Counted from the stretch's first letter, positions 39,477-48,636 are shown. The stretch: 64,000 nucleotides of DNA from Myxococcus sp. CA023 (GCF_010998615.1 NZ_JAAEAH010000011.1:62001-126000); one strand, 5' to 3'. Numbers and translations are program-made. Notes: a model not told the origin generated them from the letters alone.

Positions 39477-39674
39477 TCAAGCCTTCGGCTTGTAGAAGAG
39501 CGTGATGGTCAAGCAGTGGAACTCCTTGTCGGAGGACTGCGTCACCACCCTGTCGACCACCTCGAGGTTGGAGTTCTCCTTGAGCCACTTGGTGATGTTC
39601 TCACCCATGTTCTCGCGGTCACGCGCGAGCGTGGTGGAGAACACCTTGACGCCCGTGAAGCTGATAACGCCCAT
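39477..39674 (-). CDS. Conserved-looking small protein of 65 residues
   Basis: I do not recognise this protein, but it looks real: it has balanced composition (GVKVFSTTLARDRENMGENI, TKWLKENSNLEVVDRVVTQS), alternating helix and strand patterns, and a KEFHCLTITLFYKPKA ending. ATG 39674 is preferred because AGGG lies about six bases upstream; an ATG at 39689 has none. Codon use is less GC-extreme than in the neighbours (many AAG/ACC but also TTG and AAT), which might reflect strong expression or small size. There is a hairpin after it. Confidence 0.7.
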   Translation of the reverse strand: MGVISFTGVKVFSTTLARDRENMGENITKWLKENSNLEVVDRVVTQSSDKEFHCLTITLFYKPKA

Positions 39675-39837
39675 TCCGACCCTCGTCATAAACCAGAGAT
39701 TCTGGACGTTTACCCCGAGACGATTCCGCCATCAAGAATCGGGCCCGACAATCCGGCCCTTGCGCGTCCTGGGCATCCCACCTGGGAGGTGGGCTCCCGA
39801 GCCTCGCACGGAGCGCGCGGGCCCGGGGGCTGGAACT

Positions 39838-40083
39838 TCACCGGCCGCTGGCGGCCTTGCGCGACAGGCAGGTGACCTCATCCTTGCAGGCCGGGCCAAT
39901 GCCCTCGGGGTGTGCCGTCAGGGGCGTCTTGTCGCTCTCCTCCACGCTACACACCACGCACTTGCGCTTGCGGTTGCGACGCTCGGCGCGGCGCTGCTCC
40001 GCGATGGCCTTGGCCCGCTCACGCGCCGTCTTCGCGTCCACCTCGTTGCTCATCTCGCGTCCTGGTTGGAAGTCCTGTGTCAT
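39838..40083 (-). CDS. Small basic protein with four cysteines
   Basis: The 81-residue frame (or 70 residues from ATG 40050) has a charged helix of Glu/Arg/Lys (KTARERAKAIAEQRRAERRN) and a C-terminal cysteine set CVVC...GPACKDEVTC, suggesting a zinc knuckle. Its ATG 40083 overlaps the thiolase stop as TGATG with GAGG seven bases upstream, so it may be translationally coupled; an internal ATG 40050 has AGGA six bases upstream. Function unknown. Confidence 0.6.
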   Translation of the reverse strand: MTQDFQPGREMSNEVDAKTARERAKAIAEQRRAERRNRKRKCVVCSVEESDKTPLTAHPEGIGPACKDEVTCLSRKAASGR

Positions 40084-41279
40084 CAGAGCGCCTCGACGAG
40101 CACCGCGATGCCCTGGCCGCCACCGATGCAGGCGGACCCGATACCATAGCGGGCGCCGCGACGCTTCAGCTCGTACACCAGCGTAGTGGTGATGCGCGCG
40201 CCGGAAGCTCCCAGCGGGTGCCCCACGGCGATGGCGCCGCCGTTGACGTTGGTGCGCTCACGGGGCAGCCCCAGCTCCTTCTCCACCGCCAGGTACTGCG
40301 GCGCGAAGGCCTCGTTGACCTCGAAGAGGTCGATGTCCGACAGCTGACACTGGGCGCGCTCCAGCAACTGGCGGATGGCCGGCGCGGGGCCAATGCCCAT
40401 GATTTTCGGATCACAGCCGGAGACGCCCCAGTTGACGAGCCGGGCAATGGGCTGCAGGCCGTGCTTCTTCACGAAGCTGCCGGTGGCCATCACCATGGAG
40501 CCGGCGCCGTCGCAGATGCCACTGGCCGCGCCCGCGTGCACCACGCCGTCCTTCTTGAAGACCTTGGGCAGCTTGCGCAGGCTCTCCACCGACGTCTCCG
40601 GGCGGTTGTGCTCGTCCCGGGACACCACCGTCTCCCCCTTCTTCGTCTTCAGCGTGACGGGGGCGATTTCATCCTGGAAGCGGCCCGCCTCCTGCGCGGC
40701 GGCGAAGCGCTTCTGGGTCAGGACGGCGTACTCGTCCACCTGCTCCTGCGTGAGCGAGTAGTCCACCGCGAGCTGCTCGGCGGTGAGCGCCATGGCCTGG
40801 CCGGTGTAGCTGTCGGTGAGGGCCGTCCACAGCATGTCCTCCAGGCTGCCCTTGCCCAGCGGCAGGCCCCAGCGGGCGCCGCGGATGACGTGGGGGGCCT
40901 GGCTCATGGACTCGGTGCCACCGGCCAGCACGACGGAGGCCTGCTCGGTGAGCATCAGCTCCGCCGCCGTGATGAAGGCCTGGAAGCCGGAGCCGCACAG
41001 CCGGTTGACGCCCAGTGCGGGCACGGGGACGGGCACGCCGGTGCGCAGGCCCACGTGGCGCGGCAGGTAGATGGCGTCCGCGCTGGTCTGCACCACGTTG
41101 CCGTAGACGACGTGCTGGACGTCTTCCGGAGACACCTTCGCCTGGGCCAGCGCGGCCTTCGCCGACTCCACGGCGAGGTCGGTGGCACTGAGGTCCTTCA
41201 GGCTTCCCCCGTAGGTACCGAACGGGGTGCGCTTGCCGGACAGGAAGTAGATTTCCTCGTTCTTGGACACGCTCTTCAT
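40083..41279 (-). CDS. Acetyl-CoA acetyltransferase (thiolase)
   Basis: The 398-residue enzyme condenses or cleaves acyl-CoA with CoA, as in acetoacetyl-CoA formation or beta-oxidation. Nucleophile C95 is in [11 protein letters not shown]354 in [10 protein letters not shown], and the second catalytic cysteine C384 in [15 protein letters not shown] is present. The length matches biosynthetic/degradative thiolase II (about 390-400). Only context could separate AtoB/PhaA from FadA and there is no neighbouring partner. Upstream of the ATG at 41279 is a tandem CGTGACGT pair at 41325-41340. Confidence 0.95.
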   Translation of the reverse strand: MKSVSKNEEIYFLSGKRTPFGTYGGSLKDLSATDLAVESAKAALAQAKVSPEDVQHVVYGNVVQTSADAIYLPRHVGLRTGVPVPVPALGVNRLCGSGFQAFITAAELMLTEQASVVLAGGTESMSQAPHVIRGARWGLPLGKGSLEDMLWTALTDSYTGQAMALTAEQLAVDYSLTQEQVDEYAVLTQKRFAAAQEAGRFQDEIAPVTLKTKKGETVVSRDEHNRPETSVESLRKLPKVFKKDGVVHAGAASGICDGAGSMVMATGSFVKKHGLQPIARLVNWGVSGCDPKIMGIGPAPAIRQLLERAQCQLSDIDLFEVNEAFAPQYLAVEKELGLPRERTNVNGGAIAVGHPLGASGARITTTLVYELKRRGARYGIGSACIGGGQGIAVLVEAL

Positions 41280-41304
41280 GGTGGTCGTCTACCTACTCTC
41301 ATGG

Positions 41305-41340
41305 GGCGCGCGGTGCACGCGCGCCGTGACGTCGTGACGT
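41305..41340. promoter_or_regulatory. Inverted repeat and tandem CGTGACGT octamers upstream of thiolase
   Basis: GGCGCGC (41305-41311) and GCGCGCC (41319-41325) form a seven-base inverted repeat. Adjacent are two exact head-to-tail octamers CGTGACGT at 41325-41332 and 41333-41340, 46-61 bases before the thiolase start. These could be operator half-sites, but no regulator is assigned. Confidence 0.35.
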
Positions 41341-41355
41341 GTGGGACGGACGGCC

Positions 41356-42003
41356 CTAGGGCGCGCGCGGCCCGAAAAAGGCGCTGGCGACGATGGCAAG
41401 CGCGATGACGGTCCACAACAAACCTTGAAGGTTCTGTTTCCGGATTTCCTTGCGGCCGAGCCCCTGGTACCAGGAACGCCCGGCGGCCACCCTGCCTTCC
41501 CAGGTGAAATCCCCGGTGGGCTGCAACCCGTCCAGGCGGCGCAGGTGCGCGCGCAACAGGCGGTCGGGCGGAGCGTCCTCCAGTGAACCCGCCAGGTAGA
41601 CGCCGGGCACCTCCAGCGCCGGGCGCCGGTAGTCCGCGGTGATGACGAAGCCCCCGGAGGCCAGGGGGGTGAGGAGGTACAGCCGGGGCACGCCGCCCTG
41701 CCCCTCGTGGAGCGTGGCGAAAACGCGCTCACCTGGGTGGGCCCAATCGTAGGAGCGCGTGGCGCGCTGGAGGCGCGGCTTCTCCTCATGGCTGCCCAGC
41801 GGCACGAACCCCAGCGCCTGAAGCTGGTTGGCGCGCCCCGACAGCTCCAGGGGCAAATCCATCTGGTCCGCGGGCGCCTCGGGCTCCACCCGCACGCTGG
41901 ACGGGAAGAGGAAGAGGATGCTGCGCCACAGATTCATGGACAGCAGCACGAGCGCCAGCACCAGGCCGGCGACGACGATGCCCAGCTCGGCGAGGACATT
42001 CAT
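41356..42003 (-). CDS. Hypothetical membrane protein with two terminal helices
   Basis: The 215-residue protein has an N-terminal membrane helix (about 5-35, VVAGLVLALVLLSMNLWRSILFLF) and a C-terminal one (about 195-212, LWTVIALAIVASAFFGP). The middle domain (about 45-185) is soluble with mixed alpha/beta sequence (GFVITADYRRPALEV, FATLHEGQGGVPRLYLLTPL). I do not recognise the family. ATG 42003 is chosen since the upstream extension to 42306 overlaps the isomerase gene. It is downstream of that gene on the same strand (gap 136). Confidence 0.72.
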   Translation of the reverse strand: MNVLAELGIVVAGLVLALVLLSMNLWRSILFLFPSSVRVEPEAPADQMDLPLELSGRANQLQALGFVPLGSHEEKPRLQRATRSYDWAHPGERVFATLHEGQGGVPRLYLLTPLASGGFVITADYRRPALEVPGVYLAGSLEDAPPDRLLRAHLRRLDGLQPTGDFTWEGRVAAGRSWYQGLGRKEIRKQNLQGLLWTVIALAIVASAFFGPRAP

Positions 42004-42139
42004 GAAGGGAGGACCTCCAGGTGCATCGCCCCCCGCGCCACGGGCGCGAGGAGCCGAACGAGGGAGGTCAACAAGGCGGGCCGACCGGAGACCATGACTC
42101 CGGGACCCTAGCGGAAAGCGGCGCCCGCGTGCGCTGGCT

Positions 42140-42796
42140 TCAGCGCCGGGACGCGCTGGCTGGCAGCGTGCTCCAGCGCTCGACGTCCGCCGGGGTGAGT
42201 GGGTCCTCGCCGCGCAGGAACTGCTCCAGGTGCCCCAGCGAGTCCACGCCGAAGAACAGCTCGTCGTCCACCAGATAGGTGGGCACGCCAAAGGCTCCGG
42301 CGGCAACCGCCGCCTCGGTGTTCCGCCGGACCCGGTCCTTCACCTCCTGCGTCTGGGCCGCCGCGAGCAGCGCCTGGGCGTCCAGCCCCGCGGCCTGAAT
42401 CGCCGCGCCCACGGCCTCGGGCGACTCCGCCCCCTTCCCGCCGCCCCAGGCGGAGGCATACAGGGCGCTCACCAGCCGGCTCCGGGCCTCCACGTCATCC
42501 ACGGCGGCCGTCACACGCAGCGCGAGCAGCGGGTTGAAGGGATGCGTCGGCGGCGGCGCGAAGGGCACGCCAAGGTCATGGGCGATGCGAAAGGTCTGCT
42601 TGAAGATGTAGGCCCGCTTGGGCACGACCTCCGCGGGACCGATGTTTCCCGTCGCGTTGAGCACCCCCGCGAGCAGCACGGGCACCGGCTCCACGGTGCG
42701 GCCATGGCGCGCGGCGAGCGCCGGCAGGCGCGTCCAGGCCAGGTAGGCATACGGCGAGATGAAATCCAGCAGGAACCGCAGTGGGGTCGGGGCCAT
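42140..42796 (-). CDS. DsbA-fold 2-hydroxychromene-2-carboxylate isomerase family protein
   Basis: The 218-residue protein has the thioredoxin-like DsbA/kappa-GST fold with the HCCA-isomerase hallmark FDFISPYAYLA-like sequence (FLLDFISPYAYLAW), in which a serine replaces the CxxC cysteine, and the late motif GAFGVPTYLVDDELFFGVD. In bacteria these are glutathione-dependent isomerases of aromatic degradation or general GST-like enzymes. The nearby extradiol dioxygenase and V4R regulator hint at aromatic metabolism but lie 6 kb away. GTP-like motifs are absent. Confidence 0.88.
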   Translation of the reverse strand: MAPTPLRFLLDFISPYAYLAWTRLPALAARHGRTVEPVPVLLAGVLNATGNIGPAEVVPKRAYIFKQTFRIAHDLGVPFAPPPTHPFNPLLALRVTAAVDDVEARSRLVSALYASAWGGGKGAESPEAVGAAIQAAGLDAQALLAAAQTQEVKDRVRRNTEAAVAAGAFGVPTYLVDDELFFGVDSLGHLEQFLRGEDPLTPADVERWSTLPASASRR

Positions 42797-42862
42797 GGCC
42801 CGAGTCTAACGCCCCACTTCCGGGCTGTGAGGACACAGTCCCGTCGACTTTCCAGCGTCACA

Positions 42863-45800
42863 TCAGGCGCTCTGACGCAGCTCCCCGGCCCGGCGCTGGA
42901 GCGCACCCCGCAGGGAGCTGGCCAGGGCCAGCAGGCTGGAGGCCCGGGCATCCATGAAGGCCGCCTCGGCCGCCTCCAGCGCCACCACCGAGGACTCCGC
43001 GTCCCGCGCGCGCTCCGCGAGCGCCAGGCGCACCAGCCCCACCTGGAGCACGTTGCCCGTCAGCTCCGCCAGCGCGAGCGCCCGGCGCAGGTGCGCCAGG
43101 CCCTCCTCACCCGGCAGCAGCGCCGCCAGCGCCCGGCGGGAGAGGATTTCATCCCACGGATTGGCCAGCACCGGGTCCATGGCCCGCGCCAGCGCCGCCT
43201 CCGCCGCGTCCTGCGCCGCCACCAGGTTGCCCTGCTCCCGTTCGAAGCGGGACTGATAGACGCGCAGCAGCGTCTCCATGCGGACGCCGCCCTCGCGCGC
43301 GGCGGCAAGGGCCGCGGGGAGTGACCGGCGCGCCGCACCCGCATCCTCGAAGAGCACGTCGCGGCAGGCCTGATACACCCGCAGGTGACACTGGAGCCAC
43401 CGGTCCTCCGGCAGCACCCGCGCCAGCGCCTCGGCGCGGGCCACCACCGCGGCCACGTGCTCGTGCTCGCCGCGCTCCAGGTAGTACGGCGGTGTGAAGA
43501 GGGCCAGGTTGCGCTCCATCAACCGGGGGTTGCCCAGCCGCCGCACCAGCTCCGTCTTCTCCGTGAAGGCCGGGACGAACGCCGCGCCGTCGCCCGTGAA
43601 GGCCGCGCGCGTCACCACCGAGAACAGATGGAAGCCGCGCACGTCCGTGAGCCCATGGGCCTCCGCCACGGCGTACCCGTCGCGCAGCGCCTGAGCGTCC
43701 AGCGGCTCGCCGCGCAGCGCCAGGTTCATGTTCATCGTGAAGCCGCCCATGCCCAGCGCCCACGCCAGGCGCTTGGGTAGCCGGCCCATCACCTCGCACA
43801 GCCCGCGAAGCCGCTTCAGTTGCTCGTACTGCGTCTCCAGCACGCCGGCGAAGCGGCCCGTGTAGGCACACACCTGAGCGGGAGCCAGCTGCGCCGCGGC
43901 GCGATAGGGCGACACCTCCGGCTGCTCGGCCCGCACACGCTCGAGCAGCGCCGTCAGCTCCTCCGTGCGCCCCACGCTGGCCAGGGCCATGGCCTGGAGA
44001 ATGCGCAGCTCGGCCTGCTTCCAGAAGACGTCCGCGGTGCTGGCGAACGCATCCGCCTCGCGCTCACGGAACAGCGCCTTCAGGCGCGCGGGACGCTCCA
44101 CTTCGGGCGCGGCGCACGCGGCCTCCAGCGCGGCCACCGCCTGCGCCCGCCCGTCCACCAGGTCCACCGTGGAGGCCCAGTGGTCACTCAGCTTCCGCGC
44201 GAAGACGAGCGAGGTGGGCGGGTCGCTCGAATAGCCCACCTCCACCATCGTCACCCAGATGCGCAAGAGCAGCCTGTCACGGCCCGGGAAGTCCGGCGCG
44301 GCCTCCAGCAGCATCGCCGCTTCCTTCAGCAGCAGCGTCGCCTCCAGCAGCGCCTGCGCCTCGATGGCGGCCCGGCCCGCGTCCAGCAGCGGGCCAATGG
44401 CCAGCTCCGGCTCCGACGAGCGCAGGTAGTGCCACCCCACCGTGCGCGACAGCTCCGGCCGCGACGAGTGCAGCGTCTGGAGCGCCAGCGCCACGCGGCC
44501 GTGCGCCACGCGCCGCGCATCCTCGGGCGTGCTGTCGTAGACGGCCTGGTGCACAGTGTCGTGCGTGAAGACGTAGCGGCCCTCCACCTCCTGGAGGAAC
44601 TGCCGCTCCACGATGCCGTCCAGCACCGCGAACAGCTCGGACTCGGGCAGCTCCGCCAGCGCGCGGAGCATGGGCAGCTCCAGGCTGCGGCCCGCGGGCG
44701 CCAACTGGCGCAGCAGCGACACCTGCTCCGCCGGAGCACTGCCCAGGCGCGCGAGCACCGCGTCGTGGATGCTGGCGGGCAGCGGCCGTGTATCCAGCCC
44801 CTCGACGGCGCTCCACCGGCCGCCCACCCGCGTCAGCGCGCCTTCCTCCACCAGCGCGCGCAGGCACTCGGTGGCGAAGAAGGCATTGCCGCCCGTGGTC
44901 TCATGCAACCGCGTGACGAAGGCCGCGGGCACGGCCAGCCCCGGCAGCGCCAGCTCCACCAGCGTCCGCACGTGCTCGGCGGCCAGCGGCTCCAGGTCCA
45001 TGCGGGTGGTGATTTTCTCGTCCACCGTCTGGAAGGCCAGGCTCAGGCGGCTCAACTCGCCGTTCCGGAACGTGCCCACCACCATGCCGCGCGTGCCGTA
45101 CAGGGCGCGGATGAGGACGTTGAGCACCTCCAGCGTGGCGCTGTCGGCCCACTGGAGGTCCTCGAAGCACAGCACCAGCGTCATCCGCCGGCCCAGCGCC
45201 TGCACCCACTCCGCCAGCGCGCCGAAGAAGGCCAGCTTCTCCTCGCCCACCACCGGATGCACTTCGCCCGCGTCCGGCGTCAGGCCCGGGAGCAACTGCC
45301 GCAGCTTCGGCCCGAGGCGCTCCATCATCTCCGAGGGCGTGAGCGGTACCAGACACCGCACCGCCTGGACGATGGGCGTCAGCGGCGCCTGCCCCTCCGC
45401 GCGGCACTGGCCTCGGCCGAAGGGCAGCTCCGCCAGCTTCGCCTGGAGCTCGAACTCCTGGAGCAGCCGCGTCTTGCCCACGCCCGCGGGCGCGCCGATG
45501 AGCACCGCGCGGGACTGGCCCCAGTCCGCCTCGGCCAGGCCGTTCATCAGCGCTTCCAGCTCCGCGGCGCGGCCCACCACTTCCGGCACGTGCAGGTAGC
45601 TGGCGCGCGCCGACAGCGGCTCCTCCGGCATCGGCTCGCCGCTGGCGTGGCAGAGCGCCTCCATCAGCTCGCTGGCGTCCTGGAAGCGCTCGCGCGGATC
45701 CTTCGCCAACAGCAGGAGGATGATTTCCTCCAGCTGCGGATCCACCGGGCAAATCGTGGACGGCTTCGGCGGCGGCCGCGTCAGGTGGTCCGCCAGGAGC

Positions 45801-46573
45801 GCCGCCGGGGTGTTGCGCTTGAAGGGCAGCCGGCGCGTGACCAGGTAGTAGGCCATGACGCCCAGCGAATAGAGGTCCGCGCGCCCGTCGATGCTCGCGC
45901 CGCGCTGCCACTCCGGCGCCAGGTACTCCAGCGTGCCCTTGAGACGGCCGGGGCTGGGGGTGCCCAGCTGGTGCATGACGCCGAAGTCCATCAGCTTCAC
46001 CGCGCCCGCGCTGGTGATGCGGATGTTGCTGGCCTTGATGTCGCAGTGCACGTACAGCCGCGAGTGCAGGAAGGCCAGGACCTGGGACATCTGGATGAGC
46101 ACGCGGTACAGCGTGCGCGTGTCCAGTGGCGACTCACGCCCCAGCGAGCTCAGGTCCTGCCCGTCCACCACCTCCATGGTGATGAAGCGGTTGCCGGCCT
46201 CCGTCATGCCCCAGTCGAAGACCTTGAGGGTGCCGGGGTGCTGGAGCTTCTTCATGGCGAAGAACTCGTGCCGGAACATCAGCACCAGCTCCTCCGTCTT
46301 GCCCGCCGTCAGGCCCGCGGGGACCTGCATCTCCTTGAGCGCCACCCGGCGGTGCTCATGCAGGTCCGTGGCCAGCCAGATGCGGCCCATGCCGCCTTCG
46401 CCCAGCAGCCCTTCCACCCGGTAGCGCCCCGTCACCACCATGCCCACGGCCAACGAGCGGCGCTCCCCGGCGCGCGCTCCCGGCAGGGTGATGGGCGTGC
46501 GGATGCGGTCCCCCCATGAACTTGGAGGACGGCTGCGCTCGTCCAGGACTGCTGTCTTCTCCTCGTCGCTCAC
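42863..46573 (-). CDS. Ser/Thr protein kinase fused to AAA-type ATPase and helical repeats
   Basis: This 1236-residue protein has a Hanks-type kinase domain (about 50-310): glycine loop LGEGGMGRIW, lysine K80, catalytic loop VHCDIKASNI with HCD (176-178) replacing HRD, DFG at 196-198 and APE in YLAPEW. It is followed by an AAA/STAND-type ATPase with Walker A GAPAGVGKT (360-368) and a long TPR-like region (about 680-1236) rich in A/L/R helices. This arrangement (kinase, ATPase, TPR) is frequent in myxobacteria as large signalling proteins. The HCD change alters the usual arginine that couples to phospho-activation. It is divergent from the trypsin-like gene at 46828. Confidence 0.92.
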   Translation of the reverse strand: MSDEEKTAVLDERSRPPSSWGDRIRTPITLPGARAGERRSLAVGMVVTGRYRVEGLLGEGGMGRIWLATDLHEHRRVALKEMQVPAGLTAGKTEELVLMFRHEFFAMKKLQHPGTLKVFDWGMTEAGNRFITMEVVDGQDLSSLGRESPLDTRTLYRVLIQMSQVLAFLHSRLYVHCDIKASNIRITSAGAVKLMDFGVMHQLGTPSPGRLKGTLEYLAPEWQRGASIDGRADLYSLGVMAYYLVTRRLPFKRNTPAALLADHLTRPPPKPSTICPVDPQLEEIILLLLAKDPRERFQDASELMEALCHASGEPMPEEPLSARASYLHVPEVVGRAAELEALMNGLAEADWGQSRAVLIGAPAGVGKTRLLQEFELQAKLAELPFGRGQCRAEGQAPLTPIVQAVRCLVPLTPSEMMERLGPKLRQLLPGLTPDAGEVHPVVGEEKLAFFGALAEWVQALGRRMTLVLCFEDLQWADSATLEVLNVLIRALYGTRGMVVGTFRNGELSRLSLAFQTVDEKITTRMDLEPLAAEHVRTLVELALPGLAVPAAFVTRLHETTGGNAFFATECLRALVEEGALTRVGGRWSAVEGLDTRPLPASIHDAVLARLGSAPAEQVSLLRQLAPAGRSLELPMLRALAELPESELFAVLDGIVERQFLQEVEGRYVFTHDTVHQAVYDSTPEDARRVAHGRVALALQTLHSSRPELSRTVGWHYLRSSEPELAIGPLLDAGRAAIEAQALLEATLLLKEAAMLLEAAPDFPGRDRLLLRIWVTMVEVGYSSDPPTSLVFARKLSDHWASTVDLVDGRAQAVAALEAACAAPEVERPARLKALFREREADAFASTADVFWKQAELRILQAMALASVGRTEELTALLERVRAEQPEVSPYRAAAQLAPAQVCAYTGRFAGVLETQYEQLKRLRGLCEVMGRLPKRLAWALGMGGFTMNMNLALRGEPLDAQALRDGYAVAEAHGLTDVRGFHLFSVVTRAAFTGDGAAFVPAFTEKTELVRRLGNPRLMERNLALFTPPYYLERGEHEHVAAVVARAEALARVLPEDRWLQCHLRVYQACRDVLFEDAGAARRSLPAALAAAREGGVRMETLLRVYQSRFEREQGNLVAAQDAAEAALARAMDPVLANPWDEILSRRALAALLPGEEGLAHLRRALALAELTGNVLQVGLVRLALAERARDAESSVVALEAAEAAFMDARASSLLALASSLRGALQRRAGELRQSA

Positions 46574-46827
46574 GAAGGGGAACCGGCGGGGTCAGCGAAA
46601 TGCAGAAGTTAATGGGATATCACGTTTCCTTGCGACAGGCACACATCATCAGTGCCGTGTCGGCGTTGAGTGTCGCACCGCGCATGCGCCCCAGGCGACA
46701 AGCACCTGACAACACGGGCCTCGGCTGGACGGCGGCCTGGCAGCCCTGCCCGAAGCCCCGGACGCGTGGGTGCACATCCTCCCTCGGAAGAAGGCGCCGG
46801 CCGGATGAGCGGGCCACGAGGTGACGG
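46574..46827. other. Divergent intergenic region of 254 bases
   Basis: This region lies between the kinase start and the serine protease start. It contains an inverted TGCGACA (46631-46637) and TGTCGCA (46671-46677) separated by 33 bases, a possible binding-site pair. I see no clear sigma-70 hexamers or gene, and overlapping reading frames lack coding features. Confidence 0.5.
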
Positions 46828-47937
46828 ATGAGGCACGCGGGCTGGAGGACGTGGCTGGGGGCGGGCGTGGGGGCGTTGCTGCTGGCGGCATGCCACACGT
46901 CGGAGGAGGAGGCACCGCCGGACCTCGACGACGTGGCGGCGGCGACGGTGACGCTGGAGCCGGGCCACTGTGCGGGCGTGGTGGTGGAAGACGGCCGGCA
47001 CATTCTCACCGCCGCGCACTGCCTCCGGAATGAGGACTCGCGGGTGCCCTTGTCCTTCCTGGGCGGACGCCGGATGGACGGCAGCGCCGTGCACGTGGAC
47101 CGGGGCCGGGACATCGCCATCCTCCGCCTGGACGCGCCAGCGCCGGTGCGCCCACTGGACGTCGCCCAGGCCCTGCCCACTCCGGGAGAGCCGCTGGTGT
47201 TCGCGGGCCGCAATGACCGTCCCGACAAGCCTCAGCAGGCCGTGCTGGAGCGGCTGGGCCGCTGCCCTTCGCTTCCCGAGGTGCCCGCCGCGCTCTTCAC
47301 CACCATCCGGGGCCGGCCGGGGGACTCTGGCGCGCCGTTGGTGGACGCGCGCATGCAGGTGGTGGGGCTGGTCCACGGCGGGGCCGCCTGCCGCATCGCC
47401 GCGCCCACCGCGGGGCTCGCGGAGGTGGTGGCGCAGCTGCCGCGAAGGGGACCGGCCCTGGCGCGGCGGGCGCCGCCTCCGCCTCGCCAGGCCGCCCTCC
47501 CATCAGTGGGCCCTGGCGTCGTTGCCCCTGGGGCCGCCCGCTCTGAACTTGGAGCGAACGGGGCGGAACCTCACGCCCTCCCTACCCACGGAGACGGCAC
47601 CATGGCTGGCAAGAAGGACAAGGGCCCCCAGGACGCGCGGCCCAGGGACATTGGCGATGACCAGCAGGCGGGCTTCCACGCCGGGGAGAATTTCCAACCG
47701 CGCAACCGCGGGCAGGTGGCGGACGCGCAGGACCGTGGCGCGGCGGACGCCTCCCGGCACCTCGCCCACGAGCACGGCGACGCGGCGCCCCACGCCGACA
47801 CACCGTGGGAGGCGCGCGTGGAGCGCGGCGAGGAGTGGACGTCCCAAGATGTCCCGGAGAGGGAAGCCCGAGGCGACGAGGAGCCCGACTCCGCCGTCTC
47901 GCGTCAGGGCCTCGTGAGCCCCCCTCCCGAGGAGTAG
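46828..47937 (+). CDS. Trypsin-like serine protease lipoprotein, with acidic C-terminal extension
   Basis: The reading frame encodes 369 residues. The first part is a lipoprotein signal with lipobox LLLAAC (C22) and a chymotrypsin-like protease: H64 in TAAHC, D95 in RDIAIL and S167 in RPGDSGAP. Residues after about 205 change to a Pro/Ala/Arg-rich linker and then a hydrophilic acidic region from M259 (MAGKKDKGPQDARPRDIGDD) that looks like an independent small protein. Whether the protein is one fusion or two genes (start at 47602) cannot be decided from sequence alone. GAGG six bases upstream supports ATG 46828. The product should be an outer-membrane or surface protease. Confidence 0.78.
   Translation: MRHAGWRTWLGAGVGALLLAACHTSEEEAPPDLDDVAAATVTLEPGHCAGVVVEDGRHILTAAHCLRNEDSRVPLSFLGGRRMDGSAVHVDRGRDIAILRLDAPAPVRPLDVAQALPTPGEPLVFAGRNDRPDKPQQAVLERLGRCPSLPEVPAALFTTIRGRPGDSGAPLVDARMQVVGLVHGGAACRIAAPTAGLAEVVAQLPRRGPALARRAPPPPRQAALPSVGPGVVAPGAARSELGANGAEPHALPTHGDGTMAGKKDKGPQDARPRDIGDDQQAGFHAGENFQPRNRGQVADAQDRGAADASRHLAHEHGDAAPHADTPWEARVERGEEWTSQDVPEREARGDEEPDSAVSRQGLVSPPPEE
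47602..47937 (+). CDS. Possible separate small acidic protein (internal start of the protease frame)
   Basis: From ATG 47602 the same frame gives 111 residues, hydrophilic and charged (MAGKKDKGPQDARPRDIGDD), with no predicted fold. A GGAG sits eight bases before the ATG, and the preceding 150 bases have poor protein character, so this may be a distinct gene after a protease that lacks its own stop. It may equally be a natural C-terminal tail. Confidence 0.35.
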   Translation: MAGKKDKGPQDARPRDIGDDQQAGFHAGENFQPRNRGQVADAQDRGAADASRHLAHEHGDAAPHADTPWEARVERGEEWTSQDVPEREARGDEEPDSAVSRQGLVSPPPEE

Positions 47938-48088
47938 GCGCCGCGCCTCGTCCCCCACGGACCCAAGGGGTGCTGAGCACCCCCTCTTGCTCCCCGCTGG
48001 CGCGTGGGGTGATGCTGGGCCTTTCGCCGGGGGAGAGCGTGTGCACCGGGCACCGCCGGGCGGCTGCCTCCCTGAGAGTCGGGGTGTC

Positions 48089-48502
48089 GTGAAGCCGAAG
48101 GTCCTCATCGTCGAGAATTCGTGGACGATGCGGGAGACGCTCCGTCTCCTGCTCTCAGGCGAGTTTGACTGCACCACGGCGGCCGACGGCGAGTCGGGGC
48201 TTCAGCAGGCCCTGGCGCACCCGCCCGATGTGCTCATCTCCGATGTGAACATGGACGGAATGGACGGCTACGCGCTCTGTGGCCACTTCCGCTCCGAGCC
48301 CACGCTCAAGCACGTCCCCGTCATCTTCGTCAGCGGCTATGCGCCTCGCACGGAAGGGCCCGCGGACCAGCCCGTCCCGGACGCCTACCTGGTCAAGCCG
48401 GTGAAGCCGCCCGTGCTCATCGCCCAGATTCACGCGCTGCTGGCTCGCGCGGACGCCGTCACCCCGGCCGCGCCCACCACCCAGCCCGCGTGGAAGAGCT
48501 GA
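48089..48502 (+). CDS. Stand-alone response-regulator receiver
   Basis: The 137-residue protein is a CheY-like receiver. It has acidic E9 in the first strand, phosphorylation site D52 in LISDVNMDG, a switch serine in FVSGYAP and the conserved lysine in LVKPVKPP. There is no output domain; the C-terminus is a short Ala/Thr/Pro tail. It could relay phosphate from a hybrid kinase. GTG 48089 is used; the frame upstream lacks coding character. No kinase is next to it; a DUF488 gene follows. Confidence 0.85.
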   Translation: MKPKVLIVENSWTMRETLRLLLSGEFDCTTAADGESGLQQALAHPPDVLISDVNMDGMDGYALCGHFRSEPTLKHVPVIFVSGYAPRTEGPADQPVPDAYLVKPVKPPVLIAQIHALLARADAVTPAAPTTQPAWKS

Positions 48503-48636
48503 GGCCGCCCACCCCGAAGCACCCGGCACGGCGCGTCGCGAGTGAGAAGACGGGCGCCGGCCTCGCTGGAGCGCGGGACGGCCGCATGGCGCCCGGGCGT
48601 TGCCACCAACGAACGGGTGACACACGGGGTGGTCCG

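Noticed and set aside
43820-46519. An 899-codon plus-strand frame opposite the Ser/Thr kinase gene
   Set aside because: The minus strand holds the kinase, ATPase and TPR motifs; the plus frame is His/Arg/Gln-rich antisense noise.
46631-46677. TGCGACA/TGTCGCA inverted pair in the kinase-protease gap
   Set aside because: Seven-base arms 33 bases apart are expected by chance in this amount of sequence.
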